DNA from: Brachionus plicatilis
Taxonomy: Eukaryota > Rotifera > Eurotatoria > Ploima > Brachionidae
Length of the DNA stretch: 62,616 nt
Assembly (NCBI GenBank): GCA_010279815.1
Contig: QEOQ01000344.1
Span: forward strand, 124,410 to 187,025
Reading direction: 5' to 3'
Part shown: positions 30,853 through 40,590 of the stretch, piece by piece
Position numbering within the stretch: the first letter of the stretch is position 1
How the letters are laid out: each line of letters begins with the position of its first letter
Made by a program: the position numbers and the translations under genes
Notes under the pieces: generated by a model
Database searches by the model: none
What the model was told of the DNA's origin: nothing
Seen by the model: the letters and a program-made list of their open reading frames with translations, nothing else

Positions 30853-32020
30853 ATTTTGAATCTTTTATTTTTAATTAATTTTTGGTAAGCCACCATTGTA
30901 ATTTTATTGATATAACAATAGTAGTCTTGAAAATGAAAAGAACAAACAAATAAATTATATAATATTTTCATTGATCTTTCATAAAACAATCTTTGAATTT
31001 GATTTTTTTATTCGCTGTTTATTATTCTAACAGTTTGAGTCTGTTTTTAAAATGTTTATTAAATAGTTTTGTGAAGTTCAGTACAAATGAACAGAAAAAA
31101 GTGTAATAATATTAAATAACTTTTTTTCTTAAAGTTTAAAATTAATTCTGTGAATGCAGAATGGTGCAACATTCAAAATTGAATCAACTCTAAAAGTCTG
31201 CTAATGATGTGCAAACTCTCTGAAAAATGCACTGCGCTCGATTATATTGAAAGTTAATTTCTGCTAAACTCTGCAAATTTAGCAGACCTTGATATTTGAT
31301 CCAACTTTGAATGCTGAACTAAGTTGCATTTACAGAATTTAGTTTAAACATTTAGAAAAAAAGTAATTAAATTTTTTTGCATTTTTTTCTGTTCTTTGTA
31401 TCATTTTGTACTGAATTTCTCAAAACCTTATTAAATTTAATTTATTTTAATTCGAAAATATTTAAAAACTATTTTATATCAAATGAAAAACTTTATATGA
31501 AAAAAATTGAACTAAAATTAATCTAAAAATCATGTTACTTAAATCAAATTTTACTTATCAGCATTTTTTCTGAGACTAAGTTTAGCAAATATTAGAAAAT
31601 TATTTTTGAATCAAACCAAAAAAAACATTTTGTCATTCTGTCAATGTGTTTAGCACAAAAAACCTTAAAAAGAGGAATTTATTTCGGAATTAAAAAGGGT
31701 TAAAACTTGATCTAAAAAAATATATCTAATCAATTTAAATTCTCAAATTTATTGAATTTTTATCAATATAAATTTTTTAAATTACTATCTATAAAAAAAA
31801 ATTTGCTCATAGTTACGTTTATTTTAATAAACAAAATAACCTAGCATAAAAGTTTTAAATTGTGTCAAATTTAGATTGTGATTTAAAGCACTAATTTCAT
31901 ACTTGGCTGCGAAGTTTTCATGGCAACTCGAATTATGAAAGAATCTCTGCTGAAAAAATCTGATTTTTTACACAAATTAAAATTTAAAATTTTTTAAATA
32001 ATATTAAATCAAGGCTTTAA
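30853..32020. other. Intergenic region with a foldback element
   Basis: No gene recognised apart from the repeat at about 31066-31435. The last 100 bp lead into the fukutin start codon. Confidence 0.5.
31066..31435. mobile_element. Diverged foldback element with TGCAG/CTGCAAA core
   Basis: The left arm contains TTCAGTACAAATGAACAGAA, TTTTTTTCTTAAAGTTTAAA and TTCTGTGAATGCAG. It pairs with the right arm TGCATTTACAGAATTTAG, GTTTAAACATTTAGAAAAAAA and TTCTGTTCTTTGTATCATTT..TACTGAA. The core holds AGTCTGCTAA, TGCAAACTCT, CTCTGCAAATT and AGCAGACCTT. The arms are diverged, so the insertion is old. Confidence 0.5.
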
Positions 32021-33471
32021 ATGAGGCGCTTTCTATCTAATTTGTATAAGAAAAGGTCATTTTATATTATAATGATGGGGTTCTATATGTTCCAATGGAA
32101 TTTATACATATACCATATTAAACTTGATGACTCTCCGTTATCTGTAAGTTTAAATGAATATGAAAAGAGCATTCATCTAGATCATTTCAATTTTGTGTCC
32201 TTTCTTACCGAGCTGTTCTCTCCCGAATTGACTGACATTATTTCCAATTATTCCACTAAATATCCTTCCATCAATGTCACCTCCAGCACGATTTTCCATT
32301 TAAATAACATCTTAGCCAAAAATAATGTTTATCTTTTGGATGTGGGAGTTTTAATTCAGCTTAAAAAAGAGCTTGGTAATAGCCTCGAAACCGATACTCT
32401 TGTTTTAGCTGATTTTCTAAAATACAGCGAACAGTCTCTGGTATCTTATGGAATAAATTTACAAGATACAATAAATTTTCTAGAGGTAAAAAATTAGAAT
32501 TTAAAAATTTTTTTAAAAAAATTCAATTAAAGGATTTAAAGAGTGCAGAAAATTTAAATTGTCAAATAATGCCTGTTTTTAGCGAGTTTTTTGCTCAAAA
32601 AATTTTGGCAAGCATTTATGTCAAATGTGCTTTGCTAACTTTACATGTGGTAGTGATTTATCAGCGCGGAAATTTCTTATGGATGCCAAAAGATGAATTT
32701 GAAGTCGATGGTCTTTTAAAATTTTTCGGTGATAAACCAAGAGCTTTTAACAAGTAATATTTTTTTAAGTTTAATTAGTAGGTAATTAAATTTTTTTAAA
32801 GATTTGAGTCAATGGAAATTATTGACAGGGAATTTCAGACAGCTAAAATTCCTAAAAATATTGACAAATTTTTGTTTGACTATAAGCATTCCGAGTTTGT
32901 TGAGTGCAGTTTGACTAAGCCATTTAAAAATTACTCAAATGATCGTGGATCAAAATATCAATTTGATAGAAATAAAGAGATTTCCATTTCGCAGAAGTTG
33001 GTATATGTAAAATCAGTGTTGGAGTCTTTTCTTAAAGATTACTCAATATCGGGATTCATTTTAAATGGATGGCTGAATGATTGTGAGATAAATCCGTCTA
33101 TGAAACAAGTAGACCTGGTTCTAAATGGTTTTGATTTTGATCCACAAATGCTCAAACACTTGAGTCATGACAAAAAACTTCCATTTTCACAAATTAACTT
33201 TGATAACCAAACTTTGAACATAGAAATGTCTAAATTGGGTGATATTTCGTTAAGTTTAAGCTTTAGCTATGAATATAACAAGACTCATCGATGGCTTCAT
33301 CGCAACGTTGGAACTCATATCATTAAAAAATTTGTCCGAAATTTCGAACCTATTTGCTCAGCCGAACTGATGAGCGCTAAAATTTTGATTCCATGTGATC
33401 CTGTGAAATATCTTAATCATCAAAAAGTAAATACAACGAAATCTTTTATCAAAAAATTAGTTGAAAATTAG
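32021..33471 (+). CDS. FKTN: Fukutin homologue with degenerate LicD-type catalytic site
   Basis: Three exons: 32021-32485, 32533-32753 and 32802-33471 (introns 47 and 48 nt, phases 0 and 2), 451 residues against 461 in human FKTN. The basic N-terminus with a hydrophobic segment at about 12-34 fits a type II Golgi protein. Conserved points include HVVVIYQRGNFLW (human HLVVFHERSGNYLW), HSEFVECSL (HSRFIECRY) and GWLNDCEINPSMKQVDLVL (GWYRQCNIIPYSKDVDLGI). AKILIPCDPVKYL matches MKVHVPCETLEYI. Fukutin adds ribitol-phosphate to alpha-dystroglycan glycans. Two acidic positions are lost: Asp-Val-Asp is Gln331-Val-Asp333, and the Asp of human LDVFFFY is Ser380. The protein also ends before the final Trp-rich tail. 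It may be a pseudoenzyme or a divergent paralogue. A polyadenylation hexamer is just after the stop, at 33475. Confidence 0.82.
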
Positions 33472-33474
33472 ATA

Positions 33475-33480
33475 AATAAA
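33475..33480 (+). terminator. Polyadenylation signal AATAAA of the fukutin gene
   Basis: Hexamer 4 nt after the stop codon, directly followed by a second overlapping copy (AATAAAATAAA). Confidence 0.5.
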
Positions 33481-36000
33481 ATAAAAATTGTAAATTTTTT
33501 GGCATTATTAAATAATTAGTGTTTAAAGGACTTCAAGATAAATTCAAAATTTATATTAATTATTAAATTGCAATGATGTTTATTTATAATTGTAAATTTT
33601 GTATTTTTTTTCAAATGTTTTTTTTGGACAAAATTTAGTTTTTTGCAAAAAATAAAATTTTTTAAATTTTTTTTTTAAATTTATACAAAAAGTGTTTTTA
33701 AATTACATTTTATAATAAATAACGTTCTAAAAAATTTGGTCTCTTTTTCTTTGTGTCTGTGTCAATTTCATGAATAAGTTGTAGTTAAGATCTTGATTTG
33801 AATTTAAGTAGGAAATAATATTTTAGAGAAAGCTAAATTAGAAAGAATTCTTATGGGTGCACTCAATTTTTTGGCAATACTGAGATTTTTTAATTTGAAT
33901 TCTTTTAATTTTAACTCATTAATCTTTGATAAAATCGGAATTTATAAACTTTTTGACTGTTGATTTTTGATTAATTTTTACTCAAAATTTTTCAATTTAG
34001 ATTTTTAAGCAGATAAAAAAATTATTTTGTTTTTTATCAAGTTTAAGTGAAAAAAAATTTTTTTGATATTTATATTCATTTCTAATCATTTTTCTTTTGT
34101 TATTGAACATTAAAATCGATACCACAGTTTTTTTAACTTGATTTTTTTTTCTTTTAATATTAGTATCTCAGAATGAATAATATATTGTACACCATATATA
34201 ACTTTTATCATGAAACCATGAAACTTTAAAAATTTAAAGCGCAAAATTTTATCATTTATCTTAATACTTGGCCTTTTAATTCAATCTTAGTTTATCGAAA
34301 CTTGGTCTCTTAAAACAGGCAGCATTTTTTCTTTTAATTCTAAGGTTAATCAACAACGATATTTCTTCTGTCTATAATAGACGGTGAAAACTTCATTTAT
34401 TCAAAATTAATTCAAATTTTATAAAAAATCAACAATGTTATGTTAAAATTAAACTTATCAAAATTTGTAAAAATATTAGATATTCGGGTGAGTTATGATT
34501 ACAAAAAGTCATGTGAGAAAACGATGCCATTTTATGTGAAATTCTTTGCTTAAAAATTCTACTTTTAATAAATTTTTTATATCATTGAAGTTTTTTCAAT
34601 TCAATTCAATTTCAAGGTTTAATCAACAGGCTAGTGCCCTTGTCGTAAAAGACCGATTAACGCTTCTTTTATTTGATATTAAAATCTTTTACAAATTTAA
34701 AAAAATAAAAAATAAAAAATGTTGTTTATAAAATCATTTAAAAAAAAAGGTAAAACATTGAAATATTTTAGCTAATTTTTTTGAATTTTTTTACAAAATC
34801 TGTAAATATTAAATCAATATTATTGAATATTGAATGCTTGAATGTTGCAAACTCAACATTGAAGTTTCGAGCATCAAAAAATTCAAAGAAAAAATGTTGT
34901 CTTATGTAAGTCTGGGCTTATATTTCTATATGAATATACCATTCCTCTGACTTTTATGTACTTTATGCCATTTATTTCAATGTATTTACTTTACCCGTAT
35001 GACATCATTTATGGGTCTTTTTATTTTAATCTTTCTATGTCTTATTTTATGGATGGTTTTGGTTAACTAAAATCAATATTTTTATCAAATAAGTACGTTT
35101 AGATTATTTTTGGTCACCAAATTTTTGGGGTTATCACTTTTTTACAATAAGGAATAATTTAGTTCTGTAAAATGCTTAATAATTAAGCAGCTTTGCTTGA
35201 TCCGAAAATAAATTTCTGCAGAAACTCTGCAAAGAAATTGCACAATTTATTTGAATACTTTGTTATGGCGTGCAGAATTCATAAAATTGCAGACTTTTTT
35301 AACTGCATTAAGCAAATTTGTTAAAAATTAACCATTTTACAGAACTAAATTATTCTGGCAAAGAATAATTTAGTTCTGTAATCATAATTATAATACTAAA
35401 TTATTGTTCAATGATCAAATTTAATTTTTCAAATTTGATCAAAACATTTTAAATGGGAAATTGAATTTCAATGCATTTTTTACAGTAAACAAACTTTTTT
35501 AAAAAATTTAATTTAATTCCAAAAATTTAATAAAGCTTTTAAAATGTAAATACAAATGAAAAAATCTGCGACGAAATTTTATTACGCATTTAAAGATTTT
35601 CTGACCAAATTTGAAAAATAAAATTTGATCAAAAATTTTACTTTGCCTTTTTTCTTCATAGTAAAAAAGTTATTCAAGTTTTCTGAATTCAAAAGTTCGA
35701 ATTGAAACGAACTTTAAAACCGCAGATTTTTAAAAATATTTGTGGTTATTTCATAAAGAATGAGTGTTTCATAAGGTTTAAATAGAGTTTTGTTTTTTTC
35801 AAACTTTTTAATCTAGAAAACTACATAAAGCACATAAAAGTCATGTTAAGTAGGGAAAAGATAAAGCAAGCTTTTATTTTAATTCTTTATTTCACTGACA
35901 CTCGATGGGAATAATGTTTATAGCGAGAAATCTCAGCAAGATTTTAGCAAAGATGAGAAATAAAGAATAAGGAGGGGAAAAAGATGCTGAGTGGAAACAC
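33481..36000. other. AT-rich intergenic region, 2.5 kb
   Basis: No gene recognised. Contains the foldback element at 35150-35352 and a small hairpin AATGTTGCAAACTCAACATT near 34843-34862. The 34546-34731 open frame is Phe/Lys-rich noise. Confidence 0.5.
35150..35352. mobile_element. Foldback element, TAATTTAGTTCTGTAAAATG ends
   Basis: The left end GGAATAATTTAGTTCTGTAA (plus AATG) is repeated inverted as CATTTTACAGAACTAAATTA (plus TTCT) near 35328-35352. An extra copy of the terminus, AGAATAATTTAGTTCTGTAA, follows immediately. The core has CTGCAGAAACTCTGCAAAG, GTGCAGAAT and TTGCAGACTT. About 200 bp, non-coding. Confidence 0.6.
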
Positions 36001-36006
36001 TTTATT
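36001..36006 (-). terminator. Polyadenylation signal AATAAA of the AlkB-like gene
   Basis: Minus-strand hexamer about 48 nt past the stop codon. Confidence 0.5.
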
Positions 36007-36053
36007 TTTTAAATTGTCTTTGTGATTTTGTACCTTAAAATAAATTAAATAAA

Positions 36054-36731
36054 CTATTTAAATGATCTAAAAGTTAAATTCAATCTTCTTCCATCCAGAT
36101 TATCTAGAATTTTGCCGACAAAGTGATTATGAGTGGTTTGACACTTCCCACCCATAATAACCAAAACGTTGTGCTCTAACTTGGCTTTCAATTTTTTGCC
36201 AATAGCGTTTTTTTTCGGCTCAAGCATAAAGTATCTGACCGCCGGACCAAATGAATAGCTGAATATGTCTGAATCATCTAGCAGTTGTTTAGTATCATCT
36301 GAGTGCTTGCCGATGTAACCGTCTGATTCGTACCAATTGGCCAAACATTGGTTTAAATCGGCACTCGTTTCTTTTGAAAAGTTGAATATTTTTTCCATTA
36401 GTTGAGGCAATTTTGGTTCTGCCTGGTGATTCAAGCCACTGAATTTATAAGATTTCAAATAGCTTTGAGAGTATCTTGGACATTGGATGTTTTTTCCTGC
36501 TATTCTGATCATAAGTTTATGTGCGGGCTTTAGTTTCCACAATTCTTCGAATTCTTTCATGGTTAATCCATTTTGTTCATTCAACTTTAATATTTTAATC
36601 CAGCTTGTTTCTTCGCTGTTTAGATAAATAGTTTTCAATTCATCAGTTGCTTTTATTAATTGAATTTCAATTTTTGGTCTTTTTGAAATTAAAAAAATAT
36701 TTTTATTATCTAATTTTCGTTTGTTGCTCAT
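36054..36731 (-). CDS. AlkB-family Fe(II)/2-oxoglutarate dioxygenase (ALKBH2/3-like)
   Basis: Intronless frame of 225 residues from ATG at 36731. The double-stranded beta-helix signature is complete. LANWYESDGYIGKHSDD contains the iron ligands His143 and Asp145. SYSFGPAVRYFML follows, then NVLVIMGGKCQTTHNHFV with the third ligand (His203, or His201). GRRLNLTFR gives the 2-oxoglutarate-binding Arg216 and the family Arg222 of the RxNxTFR motif. This pattern matches ALKBH2/ALKBH3, which remove alkyl groups from DNA or RNA bases by oxidation. The first 25 residues are basic (KRKLDNK, SKRPK), compatible with nuclear import. The gene is divergent from the BMT5-like methyltransferase, with only 110 bp between the two ATGs. 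Which AlkB subgroup and substrate apply cannot be settled by eye. Confidence 0.85.
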   Translation of the reverse strand: MSNKRKLDNKNIFLISKRPKIEIQLIKATDELKTIYLNSEETSWIKILKLNEQNGLTMKEFEELWKLKPAHKLMIRIAGKNIQCPRYSQSYLKSYKFSGLNHQAEPKLPQLMEKIFNFSKETSADLNQCLANWYESDGYIGKHSDDTKQLLDDSDIFSYSFGPAVRYFMLEPKKNAIGKKLKAKLEHNVLVIMGGKCQTTHNHFVGKILDNLDGRRLNLTFRSFK

Positions 36732-36841
36732 TTAAAAAAAAATCTCTAACAGAATTTTCTAAAAACGTCATATTTGAAATTACGAAACATTTCTAGCATA
36801 TTCCTGATTAAAAGAAATTATTATAAAATCAGAAATATTTT
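36732..36841. promoter_or_regulatory. Shared 110-bp bidirectional promoter region
   Basis: Only 110 bp separate the start codons of the AlkB-like gene (-) and the BMT5-like gene (+). Promoters and 5' UTRs of both must lie here or overlap the coding ends. No clear TATA or initiator could be assigned. Confidence 0.55.
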
Positions 36842-37594
36842 ATGTCATTTAGGAAAAAAATTTCACTTCAATTTTATTCAATGCAGAAAAGTGATCAAAA
36901 ACCACTTGCAATTTTTTTTGGTGAGTGTAGTTTCAGCTTTACTGCAGCTTTTCTCGAAAAAAAATGTGAATTGCTTCTACCTAATCTGGATATAATAAGT
37001 ACAGAATTATGTTCTGAAGATCGAATAAAGAAAGAATATAACGATTGCGGAAGCAATTTAGATAAGATAAATCAACTCAATGAATCAAACAAAACTCAAG
37101 ATTTTGATAATGATGTTAATATATTTTTCGAAATTGATATAGGAAAATTTAATTTGGAAAATCCATGGCAAAATAATGAAAATCCTGAAAGATTACAAAA
37201 ATGGAAAGAAGTGCTCAAAGGTAGACAAAAATTTAAACAGATGAGATTTAATTTTCCATGGTATAAAGATAGTGGTCATACATATCCAATAATAGAATCA
37301 TTATTCGAAAAGGCTGATGAGTATTTAGACAATGATGGACGCTTGATAATTGCTTTGAGTACAAATTTTTTACACTTGAATCGTTATTGGTGGAATCTCA
37401 ATTGTTGTTATGATTTGAAAGATGCTTTAAGAATTTCGAATTATAATTTTGAACTGGAGAATGAAGAAAACATTTTTAGAAAATATCCAAAATATCAGCA
37501 TCAGAGTTCAATAGCCGGCTCAAATACATATGATATTCAAGGTGTTGAATATGTTTTAAAAAAACTAAAAATCGACAATTTTAATCAAGTTTAA
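36842..37594 (+). CDS. BMT5-like (DUF2431) rRNA uridine-N3 methyltransferase domain protein
   Basis: Frame of 250 residues from ATG at 36842; the ATG at 36881 is an alternative start. It has the BMT5/DUF2431 Rossmann-like layout. PLAIFFGECSFSFTAAFLEK is the cofactor-binding motif I, followed by IISTELCSEDRIKKEYNDC with the Asn-Leu continuation. Next come VNIFFEIDIGKF, MRFNFPWYKDSG (family signature FNFPH-x-G) and YPIIESLFEKADEYLDNDGRLIIAL. Yeast Bmt5 methylates uridine 2634 of 25S rRNA in the nucleolus; animal relatives include the N-terminal part of FDXACB1. Oddity: the usual GEGDFSF is GECSFSF (Gly27-Glu-Cys29-Ser30), so the Gly and Asp of motif I are changed. No introns. The last 50 residues are not recognised. 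Confidence 0.75.
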   Translation: MSFRKKISLQFYSMQKSDQKPLAIFFGECSFSFTAAFLEKKCELLLPNLDIISTELCSEDRIKKEYNDCGSNLDKINQLNESNKTQDFDNDVNIFFEIDIGKFNLENPWQNNENPERLQKWKEVLKGRQKFKQMRFNFPWYKDSGHTYPIIESLFEKADEYLDNDGRLIIALSTNFLHLNRYWWNLNCCYDLKDALRISNYNFELENEENIFRKYPKYQHQSSIAGSNTYDIQGVEYVLKKLKIDNFNQV

Positions 37595-38417
37595 CCCCCC
37601 ATGAACCCATGCCTCTCTCTCTTTGATTTATATATTTAGTAATTTAGTTTAAGTTTTGATGTTAGTTTTTGATTTTAAATATAGATTTAGAACTAGAAAC
37701 TCTCTTTTAATTTTATTTAATAGTGCCACGCTATTAAAAAAGGAGCATTAAAACAGTAAATTTAATTTTTATGCTTCATCAAAACTTCAAAAAATTAAAA
37801 TTTAAAATATTCTATTTATTCGAATTTTTAAATTTGATAATACTTTAAAAGGAAAAAAATACAAATATTTAATTTTTTTTCAACCTATTGTTAGAAAATA
37901 AAATAAAGTTCGAAATTTAAAATTGGTGATAGCAAATTTTGAAAATAATTAGAAATAAACTAAAGATAGAATTCATGAAAATGTTTAGATCTTACAAAAA
38001 ATAATATCTGGGAAATTTTCTGTCACTTGTTATCTAAGTTAAATCAGCATGTGGTCGATCAGATAAATCAAAATGACTGATAAGATTTTAAATTTAAAAA
38101 AAATAAGATAAACAATATTAAATTATTATTCTTGAGCTTGATAATAAAATTTGAACATATCTGAAAGAAAAAAATTAATTCTAACATAAACATTATTGAT
38201 ATTTGATAGAAAACCCGTCAATCCTTTCATGTCGAATAGTTGGTTTGTAACAAAAACTCAATGAAAGATTAAAATCTTGTTAAACTATTTCCTTTTTAAA
38301 GAAAAAAAAAACAATTAATCTTATCAAAACAAGAGATCAATTTTGTTAAGAGTGTAAAGCAAAACTAGCATCAAAAAATGCGAAAATTGAAATTAAAACA
38401 AAAAATTAAATTAAACT
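37595..38417. other. AT-rich region between convergent genes
   Basis: Contains the 3' UTRs of the BMT5-like gene (+) and, at its right end, of ephrin (-). A short CT run (CTCTCTCTCTTT) lies at 37613-37624. Nothing else recognised. Confidence 0.5.
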
Positions 38418-38423
38418 TTTATT
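38418..38423 (-). terminator. Polyadenylation signal AATAAA of the ephrin gene
   Basis: Minus-strand hexamer about 115 nt past the ephrin stop. Confidence 0.45.
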
Positions 38424-38537
38424 TGAAAGGAAATTATATAAAAAAATATTAATTTAATTTTACAAGTATATAACAATTGAAAAAAAATGACAATATACAA
38501 AATTGAGAGTCGTCGATCGGGCGCTATTTTACACTGT

Positions 38538-39290
38538 TTAAGCAAAAATAAAAAAAATTGAAAAAATTAAAACAGCCCAATTTGGTTTGAATTTAGACGA
38601 TGCAGAAACAAAAAGATTCAATTTGGACAATTGGGATGCGGACTGAAGAGCCAAATTATTGGCAATATCACTTTTTCCAGACTCGTTCACTTTGTTCTCA
38701 CTTTTTTGCATCAGTTTTTGCCACAGGCTCGTATTTTGATTAGAATTAATTTTTATTGAAAACTTCATGTTAAACTTGGAGCACAAGCCACCAGCTTGGT
38801 GATTGATGCCCTCTTGGGCTCCGCTTGAAGTGGACAAAAAGTAATACTCTTTATCTTCCTCGAACTCTAGTGCATTTGGAACTGGCGAGTATTTTACAAA
38901 ATAGATGGTAAACTTTACTGAATTGATTGAATTTATTTTGTCACATTTTAAAATAGGCACTGTCTCATAATTCTCCGGGTTGATTAGACAATTGTCGAAC
39001 TCGTACTTGGTTCCAACTTTATAAATGATTGAGTACTCGTAGGAATTGTCGTTTAGTGATGATCTGGGACACACCAGATCAATGCTGTCTCCGATGTGAG
39101 CATTTAATTTGAGGTAGTAGCTTGGATCGGACATGTCCGTGAACAAACGGTTGTTGGTACTCCAGTACAAAGATGGTAGCTTCACTATGTTCATGCTGGA
39201 CTGGACTGAGCCAAAAAAAACAAAAAACAACAAAAACATTTTTGTCAACTTGGTGAATTTTTGTGGCCAATTTATACCCGGATTTATCAT
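38538..39290 (-). CDS. Ephrin, probably GPI-anchored (ephrin-A type)
   Basis: Intronless frame of 250 residues. The first ATG is at 39290; the ATG at 39239 (MFLLFFVFFGSVQSS) gives a cleaner signal peptide and may be the true start. The ephrin receptor-binding domain follows: YWSTNNRLF, then LKLNAHIGDSIDLVCP, YSIIYKV and EFDNC. Next are KFTIYFVKYSPVPNALEF, EYYFLSTSSGAQEGINHQAG and GLCSKFNMKFSIKI. The four canonical disulphide cysteines are present (Cys74, Cys101, Cys116, Cys170, numbered from the first ATG). The protein ends in a hydrophobic stretch, residues about 238-250, with no cytoplasmic tail, as in GPI-anchored ephrins. Ephrins are cell-surface ligands of Eph receptor tyrosine kinases in cell guidance and boundary formation. 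The upstream 12.5-kb desert may hold its enhancers. Confidence 0.93.
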   Translation of the reverse strand: MINPGINWPQKFTKLTKMFLLFFVFFGSVQSSMNIVKLPSLYWSTNNRLFTDMSDPSYYLKLNAHIGDSIDLVCPRSSLNDNSYEYSIIYKVGTKYEFDNCLINPENYETVPILKCDKINSINSVKFTIYFVKYSPVPNALEFEEDKEYYFLSTSSGAQEGINHQAGGLCSKFNMKFSIKINSNQNTSLWQKLMQKSENKVNESGKSDIANNLALQSASQLSKLNLFVSASSKFKPNWAVLIFSIFFIFA

Positions 39291-39778
39291 TTTAATAAAA
39301 ATTCAGTGTTTATAAAATATTTTGAAAATGTTTGCTTAATGTTTTTTAGCTGAATAAATTGACGTCTATTTATAACTGAATTATTTTTTTGGTCACCAAG
39401 TGTCGACTCAAGAATTAGATATGCTCCAGTGATTAAAAAAAGTCGAAAGCGTAATTTGTTAATTGTAACAAATTAGTAATCAGTAGAATTTTTTTTTGTT
39501 TAACAAGGTGATATTTTTCGTAAATTCTATTCGATAAACAAAAAAGGTAAAATCAGATAAATTTCTATGTCCAATGTTTAGATGAGATAAACATTTGAAT
39601 AAATCTGTAAGTTTATTGATCTAAAAAAAAAGATAAAACAAATATTAGGACAAAGTTAATTTATTATAAACTTTCGCTTTTGTTTATTTGAACTACAGAA
39701 CCATTTAAGCCAATTTTTTTTCTCACTTAAGAAAATCCTAAATTTTTTAATCAAAAATAAATTATTAGAAATAAAAAA

Positions 39779-40590
39779 TTAATTTTAATATCTCTGATTT
39801 TAAGGGTTTGAAAATGAATTCCATTTTTAAATATTTTTAAATTGTTAAAATAAATAAAAATTTATTTTCAAAAAATAACTATGAAATAAAGAATTGACAG
39901 GATTATTTTGTTACTCGAACACTTTATACCTCATTGATCCTTTTTATAAAACTAATTTTTAAATTTTTAAAAAATAATATAATTTTCAACATTCAACTGT
40001 TTTATTATTAAAAAAAAATAGAGTAAAATCTAAAAATTCTAAAATGTTTAAAAAAAAATGAAAGAAAATAAATATAATTAATTATCTAGAAAATTGATAT
40101 AAAATTTTATAATCCATTTTAACTATTGAAATAAAAGAACGTACAATTATTTAAAAAAATTTTGTCTTATTAAACATATGGTCAACAATTAAGAGAAAAA
40201 AAATATTTTTAATGTCTTTGATTTTAATAGTCGGAAAATTAATTCCATTTATTAAAAAATTTTAATTGTCAAAATAAATAATAAATTGATTTTCAAAAAA
40301 AATTATGAAATAGAAAATTGACAAGATAATTCTATTGTACGAACGCTTTTTTTCCTTTTAATTAATTATTTTCTAATTCTTAAAAAGAAAATTTAAACAA
40401 CTTGCAATTATTTAAAAAAAATCAACTTTTAACCGTTTATTTTTTAGTGAAAAATGTTTTTTAAAAATAATCTAAAATTTTTGAATATTTTTAAAAATCC
40501 TTTTTTTTTAGTTATCTATAAAATTGATATAAAATTTGATAATCTATTTTTATCGATAAAATATAAGAACGTTTAATAGTGTAAATATTG
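39779..40590. repeat. Tandem duplication, about 425-bp period, two diverged copies
   Basis: Matched landmarks occur in the same order in both copies. TCTCTGATTTTAA at 39791 matches TCTTTGATTTTAA at 40215. ATGAATTCCATTT matches TTAATTCCATTT, and GAATTGACAGGATTATT matches AAATTGACAAGATAATT. TATCTAGAAAATTGATATAA at about 40083 matches TATCTATAAAATTGATATAA at about 40513. GAACGTACAAT matches GAACGTTTAAT. Confidence 0.65.

Noticed and set aside
34843..34862. Small hairpin AATGTTGCAAACTCAACATT as a possible microRNA precursor.
   Set aside because: Only a 7-bp stem with a 6-nt loop; far too short for a precursor.
39100..39135. TGAGGTAGTAG, the first 11 bases of let-7 microRNA, on the plus strand.
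   Set aside because: It lies antisense inside the ephrin coding sequence (codons for YYLKL), the rest of let-7 does not match, and no precursor hairpin is visible. Coincidence from codon use.
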